DNA of 7,754 bases. It comes from an uncultured Clostridia bacterium. Lineage in GTDB: Bacteria; Bacillota_A; Clostridia; TANB77; CAG-508. Location: the NCBI GenBank assembly GCA_947624715.1, contig CANQLO010000048.1, positions 1 through 7,754 on the forward strand, written 5' to 3'. The notes beneath the pieces are model-generated. The model was not told the origin of the DNA and made no database searches. It saw nothing but the letters and a program-made list of their open reading frames with translations. Below, piece after piece: positions 1 to 6,804 of the stretch; position 1 is the stretch's first letter; every line of letters starts with the position of its first letter. A program made the position numbers and the translations under genes.

Positions 1-73
1 TCGAGGTGACAGGGATCGAACCTGCGGCCTCATGGTCCCAAACCACGCGCTCTACCAACTGAGCCACACCTCG
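1..73 (-). tRNA. tRNA-Pro (anticodon UGG)
   Basis: Read on the minus strand, this folds into a complete 73-nt cloverleaf. The acceptor stem is CGAGGTG with CACCTCG, the D stem GCTC/GAGC, the anticodon stem CGTGG/CCATG around loop TTTGGGA, the T stem GCAGG/CCTGT around TTCGATC, and the discriminator is A. The anticodon TGG reads proline CCA codons, and CCG/CCU by wobble. The discriminator is the first base of the window, so whether CCA is encoded cannot be seen. It lies downstream of the flippase-like gene on the same strand, but a promoter-like sequence at 97-123 suggests separate transcription. Confidence 0.97.
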
Positions 74-96
74 AAAATAACTGTGTACCAATATAT

Positions 97-123
97 ATTA
101 TCACATTATTGTAAAAATTTCAA
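97..123 (-). promoter_or_regulatory. Possible promoter of tRNA-Pro
   Basis: On the minus strand TTGAAA (118-123) is followed by an extended -10, TGT then GATAAT (97-102), with a 15-bp spacer. An alternative -10, TAATAT (95-100), gives 17 bp but matches consensus less well. Transcription would start near 90, about 17 nt before the tRNA. The spacer is short for the better -10, so confidence is moderate. Confidence 0.45.
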
Positions 124-127
124 TACA

Positions 128-149
128 TTTAATAAAAATATTTATTAAA
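128..149. terminator. AT-only hairpin after the flippase-like gene
   Basis: TTTAATAAA (128-136) and TTTATTAAA (141-149) are perfect 9-bp inverted arms around a 4-nt loop. The stem is all A-T, so it would be weak. The minus-strand transcript has a T run only some distance after the stem, so it is not a classic rho-independent terminator for the gene ending at 203. It is the only stem-loop candidate I see between that gene and tRNA-Pro. Confidence 0.25.
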
Positions 150-202
150 ATAATTTTTCTTTGAATTTTAATTTCAGTACCAAAATCAAAATATGGCTTT
201 TA

Positions 203-1306
203 TTATTCTCTTTGAAATCGCTTTGTTATTAGTCTTTTAGTTGGTATCATAAATAGTGCACCTACTAATATTGGTAAATAAAATGTATATATTCTCCAAA
301 ATAATATTGATAAGTTAGTGGTATCCTTGAATATTGGTCCAAATATAAGCCAAAATCCACTTTCTGCTCCAAGCCCAGCTCCTGGAGTTGGAACTACTGA
401 TACTAGTAATACTAGGAATGTTTGTCTTGTTACTATTTCCCAGAAGTTTGAACCAGTGTTTCCAAATGTTTTATATACAGCAAATGTTATTGCATAGTAT
501 GTTATTGCTTGTATAAATCCTGCTATTGACATTTTTAATACCATTACCTTATGCTTATTCATAATCTTAAATTGTTCATTATAGTTTTCAACACTTTTCT
601 CGAAGTTTTCTATTTTTTCTTCAGAATTCTTTATAATTCTAAACTTTCCGATTCTAATTTTAGCTACAAATCTTATAATTGGTCTTGCAATTTTCATTAT
701 AAATCCTTTATTTGTTCCTGCTGCTATTAAAAAAGATAGTAATAAAACATTAATTAATATACCTATTATCCCTATTACAAGGTATTGACTAAATAAATCT
801 TGAAAATGGTTGAATTGTGTAATCAATACTATAACAGTAAATATCATCATTGTAATCTGTTGTACTAAGAATTTCATTGATAATATGGATAATGTATCAC
901 TAGTTCTTTTTCCACTCTTCCCCATTTCATATACTTGCATTACCTGTCCACCTGTACTAAATGGTGTTAAATTATTAAATAATTGTCCTATCATTGTTAT
1001 CTTAATTGAGTTAGTAAATTTTTGAGTTGGATAAATTCTTTTTAAAGGAATATGCATATTTACAGTTTCTGCAAGCCACATTGTAATCAGGCATAGTATA
1101 CCTACTAATACCCATCTGTAATCAGCTGTTCTTAGTAATTCACCAAGGTTGTTAACATCATCTGTATTCATCATATAGGCAAATGTTCCAACAAAAATCG
1201 TTATTATAAAAAGTACACTAATTACAATAACTTTTTTGCTGGTCTTTTTCATTTCAGTTTTTTCTTGTTTTTCATTAGAGCTAATTATTACTTCTTCTTT
1301 ACTCAC
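203..1306 (-). CDS. Lysylphosphatidylglycerol synthase TM / flippase-like membrane protein (YbhN/MprF-N type)
   Basis: A 367-aa polytopic membrane protein with a short charged cytoplasmic N-terminus and about eight hydrophobic segments (around 26-45, 64-82, 138-165, 174-196, 255-280, 293-312 and 337-353, plus a polar-rich segment near 101-119). Two stretches mark the flippase half of MprF and the stand-alone YbhN/UPF0104 proteins: GQLFNNLTPFSTGGQ (107-121) and VPTPGAGLGAESGF (305-318), the latter followed by a RIYTFYLP segment. In MprF this part flips aminoacyl-phosphatidylglycerol across the membrane. Here the soluble synthase domain is absent, as is usual for stand-alone members, so the lipid substrate is unknown. 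The start is GTG, chosen because GGGGGA lies 7 nt upstream; the next in-frame ATG, at residue 19, would lose only charged residues. It has its own promoter and lies downstream of four envelope genes on the same strand. Confidence 0.9.
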   Translation of the reverse strand: MSKEEVIISSNEKQEKTEMKKTSKKVIVISVLFIITIFVGTFAYMMNTDDVNNLGELLRTADYRWVLVGILCLITMWLAETVNMHIPLKRIYPTQKFTNSIKITMIGQLFNNLTPFSTGGQVMQVYEMGKSGKRTSDTLSILSMKFLVQQITMMIFTVIVLITQFNHFQDLFSQYLVIGIIGILINVLLLSFLIAAGTNKGFIMKIARPIIRFVAKIRIGKFRIIKNSEEKIENFEKSVENYNEQFKIMNKHKVMVLKMSIAGFIQAITYYAITFAVYKTFGNTGSNFWEIVTRQTFLVLLVSVVPTPGAGLGAESGFWLIFGPIFKDTTNLSILFWRIYTFYLPILVGALFMIPTKRLITKRFQRE

Positions 1307-1313
1307 CTATTAT

Positions 1314-1319
1314 TCCCCC
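1314..1319 (-). promoter_or_regulatory. Shine-Dalgarno site deciding the GTG start of the flippase-like gene
   Basis: GGGGGA on the minus strand lies 7 nt before the GTG at 1304-1306. No better site precedes the in-frame ATG at codon 19, so the GTG start is preferred. Confidence 0.6.
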
Positions 1320-1325
1320 ATTAAT

Positions 1326-1373
1326 ATACCTATGCAAATGTATATTATTATAATATACTATTCACATAGGTAT
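1326..1373. promoter_or_regulatory. Nested 48-bp dyad over the flippase promoter (operator candidate)
   Basis: ATACCTATG (1326-1334) and CATAGGTAT (1365-1373) are perfect 9-bp inverted arms. Nested inside are GTATATTA (1340-1347) and TAATATAC (1351-1358), perfect 8-bp arms with a 3-bp centre. Between the two sets, AAT (1337-1339) also faces ATT (1360-1362). The right outer arm abuts the -35 box at 1374-1379, and the inner dyad covers the -10. Because transcription would begin inside the structure, it is more likely to act as DNA, bound by a regulator, than as an RNA hairpin. The regulator is unknown. Confidence 0.6.
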
Positions 1374-1379
1374 TGTCAA
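1352..1379 (-). promoter_or_regulatory. Promoter of the flippase-like gene
   Basis: On the minus strand there is a perfect -35 TTGACA (1374-1379), a 16-bp spacer and TATATT (1352-1357). TATTAT (1350-1355) with 18 bp is an alternative -10. The expected transcript starts near 1345, about 40 nt before the GTG start. A 48-bp dyad overlaps spacer and -10, which suggests regulated expression independent of the upstream genes. Confidence 0.7.
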
Positions 1380-1454
1380 ATGCTTTCAATTATTTCCATT
1401 TATATTTTTACTTTTTCAATTGTTTTAATTAAAATGTTTTCCTTATAATTTTAC

Positions 1455-2813
1455 TTATTCCCATTTAAACGTTCTTGCTATGCTTTCTAGTGTTGATTTG
1501 ATTTCTTGTTCATCTGCTAAATTATAGCTATATGAGTCTAAAGTTGCAAGTTGGTCACCATTCATAATATAATATAGAAACTCTACTTGCTCTGGCTCTT
1601 TGTCAAATTGCATCTTTACTTTTAGTAAATCATAACCATTTTCTGTTTTTGTTATTTCTTCTTCATATATACTTGGTACTTCTTCTAAAGAATATACATA
1701 TTCTTTAAAACTTTCTTTTACTTCTTCTATAGAAGCCATTTCCTCTAAACTAATTGTTGAGTAGCTAACTGTTAAATATGCAGGCCATTTGTCAAAATCA
1801 TCACTGCCTATTTGTTCGTTTTCAGCTGGTCTAGGAGTATTTATATATCTATAATAAGTCCATGCATCACTATAAGCATAATAACTTTGATAACTTATCC
1901 ATTTTCCATTTACAGAAAAATTAATCTTACCATCAGATATTTTTTCCATATTAAGTATTCCCATTTGGTTAAGTACTACTACTGCTACCATAATTACTAC
2001 TAATATAACTGCAATTAATATTGTTATAAATTTAGAAACATTTTTATTTTTTGTTTTTAGTTGTTTATCTTCTGATTCTGTTGAATAATAAAATCTTCCA
2101 CCAGATTTTTTAACTATTTTATATGCTTTTAATGTATTTAATGCATTTTTTAATTCTTCATCTTCTGCAACTTCTGCATTTAATTCATCTTTTAAAATTC
2201 CATGCTCTTTTTCCATAGCATTGAATCTTTCAAATATTGGCTTTATTTTTTCTATTGAGTTTTTCTTTAGAGCCTCTGCTTCTTTTGAATTGCTTAAATC
2301 TATATCATCTATATTACCATTTTGCAGTTGTCTTTTTATATTTGCAGTAATTACACTTGCTCCTACTAATGTAAATATCACTGCTACAATTGAATCTTTT
2401 ATAATTGCTTGTGTAAATTGTTCATTTTGGTATAACGTTTTAATAGAAGCTATACTTACATTTACTCCCTCATTCATTATTAAAAATGTTGGAATTATTA
2501 CTAAGGTAGTTAGTGCAACAATTAAAACTGCTAATATCATTATTGTAATAGGTAGCTTTTTGGTAATTTTTCCATTAAATAATTTATATCCATAAAATTC
2601 ACCAGCTGCAATTACAATAGACAATGCTGATAACATCATATTTCCATATACATACATTAATATCCAAGGTATAGTAGCAATTAAGCCTCCAAGTACCGCT
2701 CCAAGCAACCCCGTTGCAAAACTTCCTTTAGCTTTTTTTACTTGTGTTTCCTCAGTAACTATCCTGTCTTTTGCATCCTTAGAATTTTTTTTGTTTTTAG
2801 TATCTTTTTTCAT
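1455..2813 (-). CDS. Uncharacterised five-TM membrane protein with cytoplasmic linker and C-terminal extracellular domain
   Basis: A 452-aa protein I cannot assign to a named family. After a lysine-rich cytoplasmic N-terminus it shows a Gly/Ala-rich hydrophobic block (about 30-57, starting GSFATGLLGAVLGG) and further segments at about 59-77, 87-112 and 138-157. A charged segment follows (about 158-258) that is presumably cytoplasmic; its end, LNTLKAYKIVKKSGGRFYYS, faintly recalls a winged-helix wing. A fifth TM (261-282) leads to an exported domain of about 170 residues ending in ...ESIARTFKWE, rich in Tyr and acidic residues, with a strand pattern that resembles PsbP/DcrB-like domains; that resemblance is inference only. 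The start is ATG at 2813, because a strong AAGGGAG lies 6 nt upstream; an in-frame ATG at 2843 would add ten residues but sits inside the -10 box. It has its own promoter and follows the ABC permease by about 100 bp. Confidence 0.85.
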   Translation of the reverse strand: MKKDTKNKKNSKDAKDRIVTEETQVKKAKGSFATGLLGAVLGGLIATIPWILMYVYGNMMLSALSIVIAAGEFYGYKLFNGKITKKLPITIMILAVLIVALTTLVIIPTFLIMNEGVNVSIASIKTLYQNEQFTQAIIKDSIVAVIFTLVGASVITANIKRQLQNGNIDDIDLSNSKEAEALKKNSIEKIKPIFERFNAMEKEHGILKDELNAEVAEDEELKNALNTLKAYKIVKKSGGRFYYSTESEDKQLKTKNKNVSKFITILIAVILVVIMVAVVVLNQMGILNMEKISDGKINFSVNGKWISYQSYYAYSDAWTYYRYINTPRPAENEQIGSDDFDKWPAYLTVSYSTISLEEMASIEEVKESFKEYVYSLEEVPSIYEEEITKTENGYDLLKVKMQFDKEPEQVEFLYYIMNGDQLATLDSYSYNLADEQEIKSTLESIARTFKWE

Positions 2814-2819
2814 TATTTT

Positions 2820-2826
2820 CTCCCTT
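2820..2826 (-). promoter_or_regulatory. Shine-Dalgarno site fixing the start at 2813
   Basis: AAGGGAG on the minus strand is 6 nt before the ATG at 2811-2813. The upstream in-frame ATG at 2841-2843 has no such site. Confidence 0.8.
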
Positions 2827-2841
2827 CTAAAATTTATGTTC

Positions 2842-2870
2842 ATTATAACATACAGTTCTTAAAACTGCAA
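2842..2870 (-). promoter_or_regulatory. Promoter of the 452-aa membrane protein gene
   Basis: TTGCAG (2865-2870) is followed by a 17-bp spacer and a perfect TATAAT (2842-2847) preceded by TGT, i.e. an extended -10. Transcription would start near 2835, leaving a leader of about 20 nt that holds the strong Shine-Dalgarno site. A small inverted repeat CAGTT/AACTG (2853-2857, 2863-2867) lies within the spacer. Confidence 0.7.
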
Positions 2871-2912
2871 TAATAACTTGCTAATAGCTATATTATAATA
2901 AATTTTATATTT

Positions 2913-5900
2913 TTATTCTACACTTTTCAATGATTCAATCATATCTACTTTTTTTAGGGTTTTGTGAACTATTAAGTTAACAATCATTGTGAATAATACA
3001 GTAATCATAATAGAATATACATAACTTAAAGGTTTTATTTCTTTTACAAATCTAACCATCTCTACTTCGCAGGTTGATATAAGATAATTGCAAAGAATAT
3101 AACCTGCTCCTAACCCTATTATTATACCTATTATTGTAAAGATTCTTGTTTCTTTACTTATATAATTATCAACTTCATTATCATAAAATCCAAGTACTTT
3201 TAATGTGGCTATTTCTCTTATTCTTTCTCCTATATTTATATTTGCAAGATTATATAAAACAACAAATGCAAGAAGTGCAGCTGATACAATTAAAACTACT
3301 ATAACATAGTTTAGTGAACTTAACATATCACTTATTCCTGACATAGTTTCTTGTACATCAACTAAAGATAATACGTTTTCGTTATCTAAAATTTCTTGTT
3401 TTTTCTCATCTGTTATTTTGTCGTTTACCATTATAGTATTAACTTCATAATCACCTATTGTTTTTTCATATAATGGCTTAGATATGTATACATAGTTATA
3501 TATATAATTCTTCAAAATATGTTTTATTTTAAAACTGTATTCATTTTCATCTATACTAAATTTTACAGAATCTCCTTCTTTTACATTTATTAAATCAGCA
3601 AGCTTTTCGGTTATAAAAATCTCTTCATCATCAAGTTTAACTTGTTCTCCTGTCCTTTTATCATAGAAATTTATTGCCTTATTCAAATCATTGTCAGCTA
3701 CAACTAAATTAGTATCTTTTCCGTTAACTTCTATTGTTTTCATATTTGTTTCAACATAATCATAACCATCAATTAGATCTTTTCCTCTCAGGTTTTGAAC
3801 AACTATTAAATCTTGATAATTAAATATTTCTCCATATTGATATGATACAATTCCAGTAACAGAATCCTTTAATCCGAATCCTGCAAGTATTAATGCTGTA
3901 CAACCTGTAATTCCAACAATAGTCATTATTGCTCTTTTCTTATATCTGAATATATTTCTTAATGTAACTTTTTGAGAAAACTTTAATCTTCTCCATACAA
4001 AGTTTATTCTTTCTAGTATTATTCTCTTTCCAGACTTTGGAGCTTTTGGTCTCATTAGTTTAGCTGGCATACTTCTCAATTGATTTATGCACGCAAATAT
4101 TGTTGCTCCTACAATACAAATGATTGCTATTCCTAATCCTAATGCTCCTACATCTAATCTAAATGGTGCTGACAAATCTCCCATTTCAAATATTATTTTG
4201 TATATTGTCCATATAATATTTGGAAGTAATTTAAATCCTAAAGCCATGCCTAGTATTCCACCACTTACACATGCTGATAATGAATATAAAATATATTTAC
4301 CTAATATTTGCATACTACTATATCCTAAAGCTTTTAGTGTTCCTATTTCAGTTCTTTCTTCTTCAACCATTCTTGTCATTGAAGTCAGACTAGTAAGTAT
4401 AGCTATTATATAAAATACTAACGGAAATAGTTTCGCTATGTTTACCATACTTGCAACTGAATCTATATATGTTCCATATCCTGAATTATCGTTTCTCAAA
4501 GTAATATATAAGGTTGGCTTTTCAATATCTTCTATCTCTTGTTCTGCTTTCTTAATTTTTTCTTCCGCTTCCTCAAATTCTTTATTAGCTTCATTTCTTT
4601 GCTTTTCTAACTCTTCTTTATTCTGCTTAATTTTTTTCTCATTAGACTCAACTTCATTTTCTGCTCTTACAATCCTTGCTTCAGCATCTTCAAATTGTTC
4701 ACTTGCTTCTTGCTTATTTTTTTCTAGTTGTTTTTTTGCATCTTGTAAACTTTTTTCACCATCTATTATTGAACTATTTAATACAAGAATCGTTTTTTCT
4801 AGATTATCTTTTTCCACATTTAATTCATTTTTTGTGGATTGTAAACTTTCAATTTGTTTATCAATATCACTTGTATCTTGATTTAAACTTTCTAATTGTT
4901 TTTTATAAAGTTCAAGTTCTTCTAGTTTTGAATTTAGAATTTCCAGTTTTTGTTTTATTGTATCTAATGCGGTATTGACTGTATTTAAATTTTCTTTAGC
5001 TTCTTCTATCTTTTTAGAATTTTCCTCAATTTGATTTTCAGCATCTTTAAAACTTTGCTGAGCTTGAGTTTTATTTCTACTTAATTCTAATTTACTTCCT
5101 GCTATTTGATTCTTTGCAGACTTAATACTATTTTCTCCAGATTTTATTTGATTTTCTGCTTCTTGTAACTTACTATTTACTTCTTGTTTATTATTTTCTA
5201 ATTCTTGTTTAGCAGAGTTTACTTCATCTTCTGCTTCTTTTCTAATTTCATTATATCTTGCTTGTTCCCTTGAACTTTTAATTTCATCTACTTTTTGTTT
5301 TGCTTCATTAATCAAATCATTGTACTCATCCGTATCAGTTATTAACTGTTTTGCATCCTTAACTTTTAGATAAATATTTGTGTAATAATCTTGCTCGATT
5401 TTATTTACATATAAATATAAATCTATACTTCCAGATCCTATATTAGTAGTTCCTCTTGAGTTAGTTATGTATAAAGGGCTTTGAACTATACCAACTATTT
5501 TATATTCCTTTTCTTCTGCATTAATTGTGTCTCCTAAATTCTCTCCATAAAAATTTATAAAAAAGCTATCTATTAAACATTCATTATCATTTTCAGGCAT
5601 TCTACCTTCTTTTAGATTCACATTATTTACATTTTTATTGATTTCAATAAATTTTGCAATGTATGATTCATTCTGATATGATATTATTTCATCTTTACTA
5701 TTTACTCCATAAGCACTTTCAATATTTTCTATTTTTTCAAATTCTGTTATATCTTCTTTTGTTAATCCCATAGTTGAAACTACTGAAATATCATAAACAT
5801 TTTTTTCATCAAAATACTGGTCTAGTGTTTCTCTCATATCTGGTCCAGCTGCAACTAATCCCGCGAAAAATCCTACACCTAAAAAGGCCATCAGAAATAT

Positions 5901-5966
5901 AGACACAAATCTTCTAAATGTGTCTTTTATCTCTTTTATACTATTTTTTAATAGCTTACTTTTCAT
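2913..5966 (-). CDS. Large FtsX/MacB-type ABC transporter permease with extracellular coiled-coil hairpin
   Basis: A 1017-aa permease built from two FtsX-type units. TM1 is about 20-41, followed by a large exported domain (42-505) and TM2-4 (about 506-530, 555-577, 606-628). After a basic cytoplasmic linker come TM5 (678-697), a second exported domain (698-884) and TM6-8 (about 885-908, 941-961, 981-1001). After TM2 and again after TM6 the coupling motif recurs: EERTEIGTLKALGYS (536-550) and GERIREIATLKVLGF (913-927), the segment expected to contact the ATPase. Residues about 215-482 form a long coiled coil rich in Glu, Lys, Gln and Asn, probably an antiparallel hairpin turning near 363-372. 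The family converts ATP-driven movement into work outside the membrane or extrudes substrates. The start has GAGGT 8 nt upstream and directly abuts the stop of a 13-codon ORF. Its partner is the ATPase gene upstream; the substrate is unknown. Confidence 0.93.
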   Translation of the reverse strand: MKSKLLKNSIKEIKDTFRRFVSIFLMAFLGVGFFAGLVAAGPDMRETLDQYFDEKNVYDISVVSTMGLTKEDITEFEKIENIESAYGVNSKDEIISYQNESYIAKFIEINKNVNNVNLKEGRMPENDNECLIDSFFINFYGENLGDTINAEEKEYKIVGIVQSPLYITNSRGTTNIGSGSIDLYLYVNKIEQDYYTNIYLKVKDAKQLITDTDEYNDLINEAKQKVDEIKSSREQARYNEIRKEAEDEVNSAKQELENNKQEVNSKLQEAENQIKSGENSIKSAKNQIAGSKLELSRNKTQAQQSFKDAENQIEENSKKIEEAKENLNTVNTALDTIKQKLEILNSKLEELELYKKQLESLNQDTSDIDKQIESLQSTKNELNVEKDNLEKTILVLNSSIIDGEKSLQDAKKQLEKNKQEASEQFEDAEARIVRAENEVESNEKKIKQNKEELEKQRNEANKEFEEAEEKIKKAEQEIEDIEKPTLYITLRNDNSGYGTYIDSVASMVNIAKLFPLVFYIIAILTSLTSMTRMVEEERTEIGTLKALGYSSMQILGKYILYSLSACVSGGILGMALGFKLLPNIIWTIYKIIFEMGDLSAPFRLDVGALGLGIAIICIVGATIFACINQLRSMPAKLMRPKAPKSGKRIILERINFVWRRLKFSQKVTLRNIFRYKKRAIMTIVGITGCTALILAGFGLKDSVTGIVSYQYGEIFNYQDLIVVQNLRGKDLIDGYDYVETNMKTIEVNGKDTNLVVADNDLNKAINFYDKRTGEQVKLDDEEIFITEKLADLINVKEGDSVKFSIDENEYSFKIKHILKNYIYNYVYISKPLYEKTIGDYEVNTIMVNDKITDEKKQEILDNENVLSLVDVQETMSGISDMLSSLNYVIVVLIVSAALLAFVVLYNLANINIGERIREIATLKVLGFYDNEVDNYISKETRIFTIIGIIIGLGAGYILCNYLISTCEVEMVRFVKEIKPLSYVYSIMITVLFTMIVNLIVHKTLKKVDMIESLKSVE
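4554..5201 (-). repeat. Four phased 19-residue coiled-coil repeats within the permease
   Basis: Four segments share the pattern L-E/S-x-N/Q-K/R-x-x-(8 residues)-A-E-x-x-I. They begin at permease residues 256, 295, 414 and 453, for example LEKNKQEASEQFEDAEARI at 414-432. Spacing within each pair is exactly 39 residues, and the two pairs lie on opposite sides of the presumed hairpin turn. Thirty-nine is not a multiple of seven but fits four heptads plus one hendecad. Nucleotide positions are 5145-5201, 5028-5084, 4671-4727 and 4554-4610. Confidence 0.75.
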
Positions 5967-6008
5967 TTATCTGTACCTCTTTAGCCCTATTGCTTTTACA
6001 CTTACCAT
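5967..6008 (-). CDS. Candidate 13-codon leader ORF (MVSVKAIGLKRYR) before the permease
   Basis: On the minus strand AAGGA (6017-6021) is followed 8 nt later by ATG (6006-6008) and 13 codons ending in TAA, whose last base directly precedes the permease ATG (TAAATG). The permease Shine-Dalgarno GAGGT (5975-5979) lies inside codons 10-12. Translation of this ORF would therefore cover the permease ribosome site and end at its start, allowing re-initiation or coupling. The peptide is basic and I do not recognise it. It may be a regulatory leader, a tiny protein or chance. Confidence 0.4.
   Translation of the reverse strand: MVSVKAIGLKRYR
5975..5979 (-). promoter_or_regulatory. Shine-Dalgarno site of the permease, inside the leader ORF
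   Basis: GAGGT lies 8 nt before the ATG at 5964-5966, a good match and spacing. It supports that start and overlaps the codons of the 13-codon ORF. Confidence 0.75.
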
Positions 6009-6053
6009 AGTTTTTTTCCTTATATAAAAAAGACTATAGTTTTTTCCTTTTTA
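6005..6053 (-). repeat. Direct repeat in the ATPase-permease gap, with an A/T-flanked palindrome
   Basis: Two copies of a leader-like unit lie 29 bp apart. On the minus strand they read AAGGAAAAAAACTATGG (5' part at 6021) and AAGGAAAAAACTATAG (5' part at 6049). The downstream copy supplies the ribosome site and ATG of the 13-codon ORF; the upstream copy has ATA in place of ATG. The upstream copy includes the palindrome ACTATAGT (6033-6040) flanked by an A run and a T run, which might form a weak AT-only stem. The low complexity limits certainty. Confidence 0.4.
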
Positions 6054-6087
6054 TACAGTTACTTTTACTCTTTTAACTTCTGTTTTT

Positions 6088-6789
6088 TTACCATTCTATT
6101 TCTTCTATCGGTACAATTTTATCATTTATTTTAATCTCTTCCGCACTTCCATTTTTAAAATATATTACCTTATCTGCCATTGGTGTTATTGCAGTATTAT
6201 GAGTAATAATAACAACTGTCATATTTTCTTTTCTACATGTTTCTTGTAAAAGCTTTAATATCTGTTTTCCTGTTTTATAGTCTAATGCTCCTGTTGGTTC
6301 ATCGCAAAGAAGTAGCTTTGGATTTTTAGCTATTGCTCTAGCTATTGCAACTCTTTGTTGTTCTCCACCTGATAGTTGTGCTGGAAAATTATTTTTTCTA
6401 TCTTTTAATCCAACTTTATCTAGTATCTTACTTGGATCAAGAGCATCTTTACACAACTGTGTGGCTATTTCAACATTTTCTAATGCTGTTAAATTTTGAA
6501 TTAAATTATAAAATTGAAATACAAATCCTATATCATCTCTTCTATATTTTATAAGTTGTCTATCACTTAATTTTGTTACATTTTTACCATCAATCATCAA
6601 TTTTCCTGAAGTTGCTCTATCCATTCCACCTAATATATTAAGAGCAGTTGTTTTTCCTGCCCCACTTGGTCCTACTATTACTGCTAATTCACCTTTTTCT
6701 ATATTGAAATTTGCTTTATTAAGCGCTTTTATCGTTATTTCTCCCATTTGGTATTCTTTAGTTATATTTTCAAATTCAATATATGACAT
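6088..6789 (-). CDS. ABC transporter ATP-binding protein (MacB/LolD/FtsE type)
   Basis: A 233-aa cytoplasmic ATPase with every nucleotide-binding motif in place: Walker [10 protein letters not shown] (40-48), Q-loop FVFQFYNLI (Gln92), signature [14 protein letters not shown] (139-152), Walker B LLLCDEP with catalytic Glu164, the D-loop after GALD (167-170), and the H-loop His197 in VIITHN. GALD and the tight spacing are typical of the MacB/LolD/BceA family that drives FtsX-type permeases. It lies 121 bp upstream of the large permease gene, its expected partner, and 15 bp after the 149-aa gene with which it shares a promoter. AAGGA 6 nt before the ATG supports the start. A short acidic C-terminal tail (217-233) follows the core. 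ATP hydrolysis powers the complex; the substrate is not shown by the sequence. Confidence 0.96.
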   Translation of the reverse strand: MSYIEFENITKEYQMGEITIKALNKANFNIEKGELAVIVGPSGAGKTTALNILGGMDRATSGKLMIDGKNVTKLSDRQLIKYRRDDIGFVFQFYNLIQNLTALENVEIATQLCKDALDPSKILDKVGLKDRKNNFPAQLSGGEQQRVAIARAIAKNPKLLLCDEPTGALDYKTGKQILKLLQETCRKENMTVVIITHNTAITPMADKVIYFKNGSAEEIKINDKIVPIEEIEW

Positions 6790-6804
6790 CTCATTTCCTT
6801 CTCT

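Noticed and set aside
810..1025. Plus-strand open frames at 810-1025 and 1236-1448
   Set aside because: They are antisense to the flippase-like gene or its promoter region, and have no ribosome site or recognisable domain.
1347..1352. Perfect TATAAT as the -10 of the flippase promoter
   Set aside because: It lies 21 bp from the TTGACA box, too far for a sigma-A promoter. TATATT at 16 bp fits better.
1423..1434. TTTTAATTAAAA palindrome as a terminator of the 452-aa gene
   Set aside because: It is all A/T, has no usable loop and no following T run. I see no convincing terminator in this gap.
2221..2595. Plus-strand open frame of 124 codons
   Set aside because: It is a shadow of the 452-aa membrane protein gene, with composition set by the opposite strand and no supporting motif.
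2814..2843. Ten-codon N-terminal extension of the 452-aa protein
   Set aside because: The ATG lies within the -10 box and lacks a ribosome site, while the ATG at 2813 has AAGGGAG 6 nt upstream.
4438..4881. Plus-strand open frame of 147 codons, and another at 4676-4978
   Set aside because: Both are antisense to the permease coiled coil, whose Glu/Lys-rich codons read as Ser/Phe/Leu-rich peptides on the other strand. No ribosome site or family motif is visible.
6057..6078. AGTTA/TAACT inverted repeat after the ATPase gene as a terminator
   Set aside because: The stem is only 5 bp with a 12-nt loop, and no T run follows on the minus strand.
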